A stretch of 64,000 nucleotides of DNA, from contig WHUZ01000001.1 of the NCBI GenBank assembly GCA_015179045.1, positions 1 to 64,000 of the forward strand, read 5' to 3'. The notes under the pieces are model-generated. The model saw only the letters and a list, made by a program, of their open reading frames with translations. It searched no databases and was not told the origin of the DNA. Both the position numbers and the translations under genes were made by a program. Positions 12,144 to 21,401 of this stretch are shown piece after piece. Source of the stretch: Kalaharituber pfeilii (lineage: Eukaryota > Ascomycota > Pezizomycetes > Pezizales > Pezizaceae). Position 1 is the stretch's first letter. Each line of letters begins with the position of its first letter.

Positions 12144-13802
12144 ATGAATAAATCAGTGATGGATGAGCAAGGGAACAACGAGCTGGACACCACTAGGTCT
12201 ACGTCAGATTGTGACGGCGATGGAGTGGGAGATACGCAAATTCTCACTACAGTGGCAGGAGCCCGAGAAAAAGCTATACACAACAAGGAGGCCTTAGAGC
12301 TCCCGTTTCAGCCCCCCGAAGAGCTCGACTTTGTGACCATGGGCATGTTCATCATCGGCAAGTGAGATCTCACTCCATAACATTGTTACCTCTCTAACTT
12401 TCCTCCCCCTCGCGTAGATGAGATCCATAACCCACCCCACACACCCCTCCTCTCCATCCCCGGTGGTGCAGGCCTGCATGCCCTCTATGGTGCCCGCCTT
12501 TTCTCCCCATCCCCCACCCTCTCACCCCGCGTCGCCATGCTCATCGACCTCGGCTCCGACTTCCCTTCCCCCCTCCTCACCACATTGCAATCCCTCCGTA
12601 CCTCCTCCATCTTCCGCCGCACTCCCGACCGCCTCACAACCCGCGGCTGGAACATGTACGGCTCCGCCGAGCACCGCGCCTTCAAGTACCTCACTCCTAA
12701 GAAACGAATCGAGATTTCGGACTTCTTTGAGGACGGCCCCGGTCCGGTGGGGAGCTGGGTCGGACATAAGATGCGCACCCTCCACCTCATCTGCTCGCCT
12801 TCGCGCGCCGAAGCCAGCGTGCAAGAGCTCAGGTCCCGCCTTCTCGGACCCTCGAGGCTCGCGCGCAGGGTGCCATTGGTCGTGTGGGAGCCGGTGCCGG
12901 ACTTGTGTGTGGCGAACCACAGGATAGGGATGTTTTCGGCGGCAGCTGGGGTGGACGTGGTGTCGCCGAATGAGGAAGAGCTGGACGGGTTCTTTGCGGA
13001 TGTGGAGGGTTATCAGGTCCCACCGCGAGGCACGGTGGAGAGGAGGAGACGGACGGAAGAGCTAGCGAGGAGGGTGTTGGAGAGTGTCGGTATTGGGATT
13101 GATATTGAAGAGGGGGAGAGAGAGGGAGCAGGAAAGGGATGTAGAGGTGGAATGGTCATCGTGCGGTGTGGGGCGAGGGGATGTTGTGTCGTGTGGAGGG
13201 GCGACGGGCCACCATTTCCTGCTAGCAGCACGTTCCAGCAAGCTCCATTCCCACCCTCACACTCACTCTCACCAGGCGAAGTCACCACCGTCTGGCTCCC
13301 AGCATACCACTCCCCCTCCGCCTCGACAGACCCAAGCAACAACACCATCACCCCCACCAACAGCACAATCACCAACAGCAACATCACCGACAGCAACGTT
13401 ACCACCGTCTTGAACAGCAGTATCACCAACAGCACCATCGCGAACAGCAACATCACCATCACGGACAGCACCATCATCAACAGCACCATCACCAATAGCG
13501 CCAACAACACCACCGCAGTTGTTGACCCCACCGGCGCCGGCAATACCTTCCTCGGCGGTCTCTGCGTCGCTCTCGCCCGCCCGGACGCATTCCGTCTCGC
13601 GGTAGAGTACGGCCTGCACAGGATGGTTGTCGCCGCGGCGTACGGGTGCGTCGCGGCGGGCTTTGCGGTGGAGCAGGTTGGGGTGCCAGCCTTGACGGTA
13701 GTAGAGGAAGGCGGCGAGAGGTGGAATGGGGAGGAGGTAGAAGGGCGGTTGAGAGCGTTTCTGGAGAGGACGAGAAGTGTGTTGAGAGGAGAAGGAAAGT
13801 AG
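12144..13802 (+). CDS. MAK32: PfkB-family carbohydrate kinase, Mak32-like
   Basis: Exons 12144-12357 and 12418-13802 (532 aa). The joined sequence reads TMGMFIIDEIH, then PGGAGLHALYGARLF, the opening of Mak32-type ribokinase-fold proteins. The catalytic signature DPTGAGNTFLGG (Asp about residue 442; usual form GAGD.F, here Asn replaces Asp after GAG) ends the domain. The intron is GC-AG (donor GCAAGT at 12358, branch CTAAC, acceptor at 12417); no GT donor keeps the frame. Residues about 372-437 are an Asn/Ser/Thr-rich tandem expansion placed just before the catalytic loop. The start could also be the Met at 12159. Yeast Mak32 is needed for killer dsRNA maintenance but its substrate is unknown, so the function here is open. 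Catalysis is uncertain because of the GAGN change. Confidence 0.8.
13318..13515 (+). repeat. In-frame AAC/ACC/ATC/AGC codon repeat (Asn-Ser-Thr-Ile tract)
   Basis: Degenerate 15-18 bp units of the type AACAGCACCATCACC are repeated about ten times inside the kinase gene. They keep the frame and encode units such as NSTITNSNITDS. Variation between units is mostly single codons, consistent with slippage or unequal recombination. Confidence 0.85.
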
Positions 13803-13938
13803 AGGGAAGCAAAGGGGGCAGAGGGCGGTTGTGAGCTCACTGTAGTTTAGAGAGTAGACCTGAAGGTACATCGGATTTGTTGAACAGGTCTGCAGAATTA
13901 ATCATCCATTCATAGATGTATATCCTTTTTTTTTCTTT

Positions 13939-13942
<4 letters not shown>

Positions 13943-14014
<72 letters not shown>
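13943..14014. repeat. (TG)36 dinucleotide microsatellite
   Basis: Seventy-two uninterrupted bases of TG between the convergent 3' ends of the Mak32-like and rhodanese genes. Confidence 0.98.
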
Positions 14015-14016
<2 letters not shown>

Positions 14017-14153
14017 GACAAAGCTTTTACGCTCTCACTCACTGACAGGAATTCCTATATTCTTCAGTTACCTCTTCCAACTAATATGTATATATATTCC
14101 CTTGTTCTGTTTTGTACAGATACCTGTAACAAACCAATCCACATCCCCTACTA

Positions 14154-14774
14154 CTACCTTCCCTCTCCTTGCCCTCCCTTCCCACCAGCTTCCTCATTCT
14201 TCATCCAATCCATCCAACTTCCCGGATACTCCCCCACATTCCTGTAACCCACCTCCCATGCCATCCTCGCGGCCGCTGCGCTCCTGATGCCGGCCTTGCA
14301 GTAGAAAATCACCTCCCTTCCCTCCTCCACCTCTGGCTTCTCGAACCCAAACGCGTCCAGGAACTCTTCGGGCGGGAGGAATAGGGCATCGGGGCGGGAG
14401 AGGATGGGGAGGTTGTGGGCGGTGGGTATGTGGCCGCCGGCGTACTCGGATGGTTCTCGGACGTCGATGAGAAGTGGCGACGGTTGGTGAGAGTGCGAGG
14501 GCGAGGTGGAAAGCAGAGACTTGAGGAGTGGGTAGGTGTAAGGCTTGATGTTTGGTTCCGAGCTCGTTGGGGATGGGGAAGGGGTGGATGTGGGGGTGGG
14601 AGGAGGGTCTGGTTTGTCTGTGGAGCTCGAGTACGGGCGAAGGAAGGCCGTGGCGGGGCGGATGGGGGCGGCAGGTGAGAATCGGAAGCGAAGACGGGGT
14701 GTAAAAGAGGTGACGGCGGCGCGAGGCCCGCATGGGAGGAGCCTGAGTGCGCGGACGAGATGCTGTGGGCGCAT
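14154..14774 (-). CDS. Mitochondrial single-domain rhodanese (thiosulfate sulfurtransferase)
   Basis: Intronless, 206 aa. The first ~50 residues are Arg/Ala/Pro-rich without acidic residues (MRPQHLVRALRLLPCGPRAA), a likely mitochondrial presequence. After a Pro/Ser/Thr linker, the rhodanese domain shows LLIDVREPSEYAGGHIPTAH and the active-site loop CKAGIRS (Cys about 159), then the C-terminal GYRNVGEYPGSWMDW. Single-domain enzymes of this type (yeast Rdl1/Rdl2) move sulfane sulfur from thiosulfate to thiol or cyanide acceptors. The C-terminus ends in a Gly-rich tail. Start chosen as the only upstream ATG giving a presequence. Confidence 0.88.
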   Translation of the reverse strand: MRPQHLVRALRLLPCGPRAAVTSFTPRLRFRFSPAAPIRPATAFLRPYSSSTDKPDPPPTPTSTPSPSPTSSEPNIKPYTYPLLKSLLSTSPSHSHQPSPLLIDVREPSEYAGGHIPTAHNLPILSRPDALFLPPEEFLDAFGFEKPEVEEGREVIFYCKAGIRSAAAARMAWEVGYRNVGEYPGSWMDWMKNEEAGGKGGQGEGR

Positions 14775-15040
14775 TGCAGTGGTACCGGTAGTGGTAGTTG
14801 ATGGAATGTGTTTTCGATGGCAGATTATAACTGGAAATCAACCCGATTGTCACAGCACAATGCTATAGGAAAGTACTTAAAGCAGCCGGCGTCTTTTGAC
14901 CTTAAAAATTCTCGAGGCTGTGAAGCTTCCTTCTAACCAATTTCTCTCCTCTGTCTCTTCGGTTCCCGCCTAGACCACGTTCTCAACTCCTGGCGGTACT
15001 TAGATTATAACCTACTCAAACTCCCGCTTCCGTTTCTTCG

Positions 15041-15353
15041 ATGTCAATCTCCAAGAAGTTCCCAGCCGAGTCGCAGAAGAGTATTGTAACAGATAATGTG
15101 GGGGGTTTAGCGTTGCGACAGTAAGTATCCGAGATGTACGAGTACTTGATATGTGGAGTGTGTGGAGTTTTGTGGAGTGTGTGATCGTGTGTGGCGGGAA
15201 CTTGGTAATTGGGGATTCAATCAAGTTCGGGACATCAAGAACCGTCCGCTCATCTCGTCTACCAACACCTTCCAGTACCTGACGACCGCCCAGATGGTCA
15301 TAGCCTGGGGATGCCTGCACCAGTACCTTAGTAAACGTCATATCGCAGGATAG
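15041..15353 (+). CDS. Tentative small two-exon gene, unknown product
   Basis: A CT-rich leader precedes ATG 15041, whose frame (MSISKKFPAESQK onward) stays open for 26 codons to a perfect GTAAGT donor at 15121. After an AATCAAG acceptor at 15224, a protein-like frame (RDIKNRPLISSTNTF, then QYLTTAQMVIAWG) runs to TAG at 15353. The phases do not agree with GTAAGT; they do agree if the weaker donor GTATTG at 15094 is used, giving about 55 residues. It is divergent from the rhodanese gene with about 270 bp between starts, an arrangement fitting a shared promoter. I recognise no family. An antisense frame (15012-15554 on minus) is also open and cannot be excluded. Confidence 0.3.
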
Positions 15354-15908
15354 CAATGTTAGGATAATATTAGCCTCGTTTGGGAGGGAAGAACAAAAAA
15401 AAAAAGGAAAAAGTTCCAAACAAACAATAAAAACAATGGCCGAGAATTCTTCAGTATCACATCCCAGGCCTTTCTTTCTCTCGTACACATTCAAAGTATC
15501 AGCTGTTGTAGTGTAGTAAACCAGCCATCCTACGAGACTGTTAATCCTCGTCACGATAAAATCTATACAAGTGTAGCTGGCCTCAGCGCCATGATGACCA
15601 AAGTAACAGAATTTCTGGAGATTGGTTCCAAAAAGTATTGCAGTGGGGAATATTCATGACAACGTTCTACAACTTCTCAATATCTCAGAATAAATATACA
15701 CGTGCAACAACTTAGATTCAAGGCCTATGTTTCCGACCCCTCTCCACCCACTGCTATATATGAGTACGGAATCTCCGCTACGCTAAATACATACATATCA
15801 AAGTAACCTTCCAATCATGCAATCTTCCACTGGCCATATGACGAGATACTGAGCGAAAGAAAAACCCAATATTCTCATCCACTGTTTGTTCCCCAGACAC
15901 TACGACAG

Positions 15909-18176
15909 TTGACCGTTATTAATTTCCCTCTTTATATGGACTTTTGGAGTTCCAACGGCAGTATTTCTATCGATTTAGAAAGGCTCGTTATTATGGTTGT
16001 TTTTGTTGGGGTGATTTCCATAGCCTTACCGACTCTGTTATACGTCTGCTTCCTTACAGCAATATCAAATTCTGAAGAGGATGAAGAGAGAGCTACACAT
16101 AGACATACCTCGAGCTCGCCCAGCTGATGAAAATGGTCCTCTTTTAACAGGCACCACAGTTGTTTCAGAGACTTTCAGCAACGAAACTTCATCACTAGAT
16201 GCACTCTCAATTGATGATTCACGGACGTCATCAACGTCAATGCCAGATGGGAAGGCCTCATCTACAGTTTTGAAGGAAAATGTAGATGCTAATTGGTTAC
16301 TTCATTGCACAAGTTTTTCGGTTGAAATTTCATTCACTTCTGGCCTTGTTGAACAAGATGTACGAATTTCCTAGCTGGTGAATGATGCTTGGCTATGTCC
16401 GCAAGAGACTGGCAAAATAGGAAGTGTTAGCAGCAGTGGTAAGCTATCTCTGAGAAATGGACAAGCATCCTTAAAATATACCAGTATACCAAGAATTATG
16501 CCAAAGCAAGTCGGCTTTCTTCGCTGGAAGAAAATTCTGGAGGTTCTGCATTGGGGCGTCATTCCCAAGGGGCTATAAAACAAACATTTCATCACATTCC
16601 TGGAGACATTCGAAATCCCGATCTGATTTTCTATATCGACGTAATTCACAGAATTGAGCCAATAACACTGGGTTTTCTTTTAACTCACAACGAACTTAGA
16701 ACTTTTTCTTTGGAACAAAAAATCACAATTTCAACTTCGCTTTCTTCAGTGTAATATTCATTCGGTTCGTCTAAAGTCCCAAGATATTTCCCGCATCTTC
16801 CCTATTGTCCTTCTACACCAACATCAAAAAATTCTAATTTTCTTGGGATCTACAGTTGAGCACACATCAGGGTTTGCCATACCAGATCTCTGTACAACTG
16901 GTAGTCCTCGATCGCCCTTCCAGTCCTATGGGCATGCAGACTATGTAAGCTCCTCACACAGCGTTCGAAAAAGGCAACGTAATCCTCGATGCTCTATCGT
17001 TACCTATCCCTCTTCTACATGCGTCAATGTTCCACAAGTCATTCGGAAAATATCAAGAATCGCGCAATGTGTGACAAATGATACTGGTAGTTGTGTCCGT
17101 TACTCATGCACAAATGAAGCACCATTTGGCAGAAATTTGCCCCTGCATAGTCCTGGGGGATTTAAAGAAGGCAAAATGATAACCTGAATATGGCAACTGA
17201 AACTGAACGTATATTTAAATGTGGAAGTGAATAGCTCAGGCCGATACTACAGGATTTGAACGGTGTACCCTGTTTGTGAACCAACACATCTTTCAGCAAG
17301 CTTGAGCATATCAATTAATCCCTCTGGAAGCTCATCAATCCGTATGCTACAACCAGAGAATCCAAGGTGAATCAGTAAGATAAAAGCAACTTCAACGTCG
17401 ATTCTAGGGTTATAGTTAACGATTATAAAGATTGCATCAATGACTCTGGCGTTTTAATCTCGTGCTCGAGGCTGAACCTTGCAGAATCAATAGACGCAGC
17501 CAACTACCCTGCAGCCCAAACAATACAGTGGGATTTCGGCTATTATGGGAACCAATGACTGCCCCTGAGATTGGAAAGATCCTAAGTATGGATGTTAGAG
17601 GTCACAGCGGCTTGTTGCAACGAATCTGTATCAATGAAAGGAGGATCACTGCAATTATGATTGCATCACATTCCAGAGATAAGATTACTTTAACCAGCTG
17701 CAATTCCAAAAATTGTCATTCAAGCGCCTGACAAGTGCACCGCTCAACTGGCTCCAAAGCTTGACAGTGGAATTAGCTCTCTGGAGCCTGTTCCTCATGG
17801 TAATATGCAGCGTACTGCAAAGTCCTCTCTGGGAGATCACCTTCACAGAACAATAGAACAAGTTATGAGGCCTTCCCCCGTATTACGCTCAAATGGACGC
17901 ATTCTAGTGAATAGCACCAATTCTCCCTTCACTGCATCTTCAACACCAATGTTCCTAGGTCTAGCGAAATACAAAGCAAAAAGTATAGACGAGGCATCCA
18001 CCATGCCTCAGGATGAAGCCTGGGCCTATCTGATATTGAAGCCTACGGAAACCATGAGTGGAAATATGAGTTATCTCTCTGGGGCTGCACGGGGATCTGA
18101 ACATAAGCAGAGCAAAGCAAGAGAAACGAGAGGGTCTGTGATGGCTGAGCCCGCGATAAAACGCATGACCAGATAA
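15909..18176 (+). pseudogene. Decayed coding-like stretch beginning with a single-pass membrane segment
   Basis: From 15945, MDFWSSNGSISIDLERL leads into one strong hydrophobic helix (IMVVFVGVISIALPTLLYV) and an acidic SNSEEDEE. Within the run GAAGAGAGAGC (about 16083-16093) the frame must shift to continue as RELHIDIPRARPADENG, which is then Ser/Thr-rich for 80 codons. The same frame carries further long open pieces at 16378-16578 and 16843-17187, interrupted by isolated stops. Two more pieces follow in other frames to 18176. This looks like a gene broken by nonsense and slippage changes, or exons I cannot join. No family recognised. Confidence 0.3.
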
Positions 18177-19130
18177 TACTCGAGTATTACCGTGGTGGGA
18201 ATTTAGAGGGAATCCCATTTGGGCAGTAACTTTCAAGAAAAGCACTGTAATGCGGTCAAATGTGGCGAACTGACAAGCCAAAGCAATAACAGTTCATACC
18301 CTGAACAGATGAGGAGATATTTCATTGGACTGGCAACGGTATAATACGCCACTTTATCACCAAATCTGCAGGTATCCCAGTACTTATTCAAAATAAAATA
18401 TTTCTTCCTACTACTTCCACTGTTTGCAGAGGTCGATTATAATTGAAAGGAGTCCTACATAGAGATTGATTGCGTTCGAATAATAAAAATTATATTGCCT
18501 CCTATCAAGCATTTTCTAATAATCCAACTCCTCTACCTCTATGACACACGATTATTTTTTCTTGCTTTAGTTATATTGGCAATGTCTCAACACATGCCCA
18601 GAAGTTTCTGCGAAATTTTCTTTCTTGCTTAAGTATGTAGAGACTCTGTCTAAAAAATATTCTTTGTTAATTATGATTGTCTTGATTATCTGGATACTTT
18701 CCAATAAATCTCATGCCAACGGGCATTTTGAACGGCGGGACATGCGGTAATTCGTTCAAATTGACCAGTAATGAGATACGTTCAACACCTCCAACACTTG
18801 GAAAGAGCTGGAGGTTGTATCGCTCAGTGCTTTTTTAGGAGTTGTAATTACCAAGGTATTACTTGCTCAACTGTGTTTCTGTGTGAGTGACATGCTGCAT
18901 GAAACAGGGGGTTTCTAGCATTTACCCTACTATTACCCCCTTTTCTTGACGCAATTGTGGGGAAGCTGTATACATGTTCATATCACAATAAAATTTGGTT
19001 TCAGAAGGGTTATCGGATAGTCACTGGTGTCAGATTTTGTTAGATTATTACAATTATTGGAATAACTTAACTTGTAGCTAAAATTCAGGAATACTTCGCA
19101 ACTGCATTGCTACTCCTGCTAACGCGACAG
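18177..19130. other. Gene-free interval
   Basis: AT-leaning unique-looking sequence. No open frame with family resemblance, no clear repeat and no RNA gene seen. Confidence 0.5.
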
Positions 19131-19240
19131 TGCTATGGTCTACACATCTCTAACTTCATTGTGAGAGTCATTGTGAGAGATGTAAGCTATAATAAAGAGT
19201 AACCGTTGTCATGATTGGACCGATGTCTCCACTACATAGC
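19131..19240. repeat. Direct repeat copy 1 (partner 20277-20412)
   Basis: Shares CTAACTTCATTGTGAGAGTC, the following GAGAGATG(C/T)AAG(C/T)(C/T)ATA, and ACCGTTGTCATGATTGG with 20277-20412. Copy 2 has an extra internal tandem duplication of the AGATGCAAGCCATA piece. The two lie in the same orientation about 1.15 kb apart, bracketing the transposon patchwork. Confidence 0.75.
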
Positions 19241-19633
19241 ATTTTTACCATACTGAAAGTCTGTAGAAAAATTTTGTGAGTTTCCCATACAAAAATTTCC
19301 ACTGGCCCATAGCAACAGAAGTACAGTACCACGTGAGTACCTTGGCACTGCATAATTCCGCAGACTATGCCGCACCCCCGAGTACAACTGTGACATATTT
19401 GCGCATTGTATTTTTTGAATTTTTTGCATCTTCTACCCGGTAACCCCATATACTATCATTACTCGTATACTACTCTTTGGACTATGACAAAGCTAACTAC
19501 AAAATAAAAATAAAGGGATAAAGATATACAGTAATATAGCAAACCATGCTCTATTCTCGTGCCTAGACTCTCTTATTAAGTATGCCAAGAGAGTCTGAGC
19601 ACCAGAACAACAATGCTCCACTTCTACCATGGA

Positions 19634-19762
19634 TTTTTTTTTTTTTTTTTTTTATCATTACTTACATGCCATCCTGTTAGTCTCATACCAAGCCCCTAGT
19701 AGGGCTTGGTATGAGACTACCGCCCTGTGGGCTATGGTGAGATTAAGTACATGAGGAAGTAA
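19634..19762 (-). mobile_element. LINE 3' tail fragment (poly-A on minus strand)
   Basis: A 20-base poly-T run at 19634-19653 is followed by ATCATTACTTACATGCC and, after a foldback insertion, by GCCCTGTGGGCTATGGTGAG and ATTAAGTACAT. This is the same 3' tail as the TSD-flanked LINE fragments at 32962-33104 and 33401-34711. The target duplication of this copy was not found. Confidence 0.65.
19678..19719. repeat. 42-bp perfect foldback inserted in the LINE tail
   Basis: Two perfect 18-bp inverted arms beginning TAGTCTCATACCAAGCCC, with a 6-base loop CTAGTA. The outer ends are TA+GTCTC, as in the foldback at 7507. It interrupts the LINE tail between CATGCC and CCGCCCTG. Confidence 0.85.
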
Positions 19763-19850
19763 AAGGAATAACAAAGGCGAAGAAGGAAAGGAAATAACCA
19801 AGTGATAAGGAATAACAAAGGCGAAGAAGGAAAGGAAATAACCAAGTGAT
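19763..19850. repeat. Two-copy 44-bp tandem duplication
   Basis: 19763-19806 and 19807-19850 are identical by eye (units beginning AAGGAATAACAAAGGCGAAG). No coding meaning is evident. Confidence 0.9.
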
Positions 19851-19857
19851 GACAGTT

Positions 19858-20105
19858 CAATGAATCCAACAGGCCAGGCCAGCCCAGGCCTTCTGTTGGC
19901 CAGGCCGTGAGGGCCGGTTCAGGCCATTCAGGCCGGTCCAGACCATTCGGGCTAGCCCAGGCCATTCAGGCAGGTTTAAGCCAATTAAACGAATCCCTCC
20001 ACAGCTATCCAGCTGAATTAAAGCCAGCGTTTACCAGATTGTTTGAGTATTTGATTGAGTAGAATCTTCCATATAAATCACCCTGATCCAGTCTCCTACT
20101 TCAGC
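19858..20105. mobile_element. Truncated copy of the hAT-like GGCC-rich element
   Basis: Begins CAATGAATCCAACAGGCC exactly like the element at 47264-48083, has the same GGCC-rich repeats, and then carries (in the opposite relative orientation) its inner sequence CCAATTAAACGAATC through ACCAGATTGTTTGAGTATTT. The second terminal inverted repeat is missing. Confidence 0.75.
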
Positions 20106-20123
20106 ACTCAGATCCTTCATAAT

Positions 20124-20273
20124 ATCAGTCTCCGTAGTGTTGAGGTTAGCATCGCGGTAATTCGGGGATCATCACGTGCCCTTGCGTAACACACGCGCAC
20201 TGGCGCTAAGAGGCTTGCCAAGACCGCAATAGCGCGCGTTTGTGTTTTACCTCTTAAGTGAGTGAATACGGTA
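20124..20273. mobile_element. Diverged half copy of the TACCGT MITE
   Basis: Matches one half of the 280-290 bp MITE at 29274, 29838 and 38874 (GTGTTGAGGTTAGCATCGCG through AATACGGTA), with about a dozen substitutions. Only one terminal inverted repeat remains. Confidence 0.8.
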
Positions 20274-20276
20274 CTC

Positions 20277-20412
20277 CTGCTCGATGGTCTATGATACACA
20301 CCTCTAACTTCATTGTGAGAGTCATTGTGAGAGATGCAAGCCATAGAGATGCAAGCCATAATACGTAATAAAGAATAACCGTTGTCATGATTGGTTCGAA
20401 GTCTCCACTACT
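20277..20412. repeat. Direct repeat copy 2 (partner 19131-19240)
   Basis: See the partner copy. This one starts after GATGGTCTATGATACACA and ends at GAAGTCTCCACTAC. Confidence 0.75.
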
Positions 20413-21401
20413 CAATTCTGTTGGAGGGAAAAAAAAAGTTGGGAAAGAACAGCAGGTATGAGCGGACGGAATGAGGTGAATGTAAAAGGTAGGATCCTAA
20501 ATAACCTAAAGATCTAGCTCCGCCTAAGGGGAATGTGCGCAATAAAGGGGCCCGAACAAATAAAATTCAGATTTCGACAACGGAAGGAGAGAACGCCGCA
20601 ACCCCCCACTCCCGTGAAATGTCGAGAGCACCACGTGACTGCTGGCATTGGCGATCGGTGACTAAGCTCATGCTAGGATCCTTTGGGGATGGGGCCGGAA
20701 CATCCAACTCGCCGCCAAAAATTTCAACCTCAGGCTACAAAGCTAAGAGGCCCCGATCAGTTTCGTTTCAATTTCGTCGTTCAAGACTTAGGCGCCCCTC
20801 TCCACACGCACACTGCTCATATCATAAGTAATCTTTCACTCACAAAGGTACATCCCGCCTCCAGCGTCGTCGCAGACTGGGCTGATCCAATGGAGACGCA
20901 GGCAGCAACCGCGCAAAGCATCTCTCGCTCCCATCCGCACCGACCAATCACCACCGCCGGTCTTCGATCAAGGTATGTTGAGCAGCTGCATGGCTGTGGC
21001 TAGGGCGTGCAGGGCGGCGGCCAGGCACAAGGAGGCAAGGCCCGCCGCCCCCAGCCTGACGCCCCCCTCACCCCTTCACTAGCCACATTCTCCTGCACAC
21101 CCACACACTCTGAGAGAACTCGTACAGACACTCACAGCCGCGAGCAAGCAACCTCATAAGCATCTTGCATCATCACCTCTCAATACAACACATCGCTTAT
21201 TTTCCCTTTTCTTTTCCATCTTGCGAAGGGCAAGTTTTGCACTGAACTGCGACCCTGCAAACACTCGAAGCAGGACCAACATCACTGGGGAGTCGAGAAG
21301 TACTCTTTGCTAATTGCTTTGGCATCCCTCTCACAGGCAAATCGATTTTCACGCATAGTCACCCATCCCTGATCACATACACAACGACAAAATCTAAACA
21401 A
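20413..21401 (+). promoter_or_regulatory. Upstream region and probable long 5' leader of the GYF gene
   Basis: A C/A-rich, ATG-poor leader (about 21061-21400) precedes the start at 21402. A GTATGT donor-like site at 20973 raises the possibility of an intron in the 5' leader. Open frames here (20535-21003) are unsupported. Confidence 0.35.

Noticed and set aside
13013..13871. Long minus-strand frames opposite the kinase gene (275 and 200 aa)
   Set aside because: Antisense shadows of the GC-rich plus-strand gene; the plus strand carries the PfkB motifs and a coherent intron.
13916..14287. Cys-Val repeat protein
   Set aside because: Translation of the (TG)36 microsatellite.
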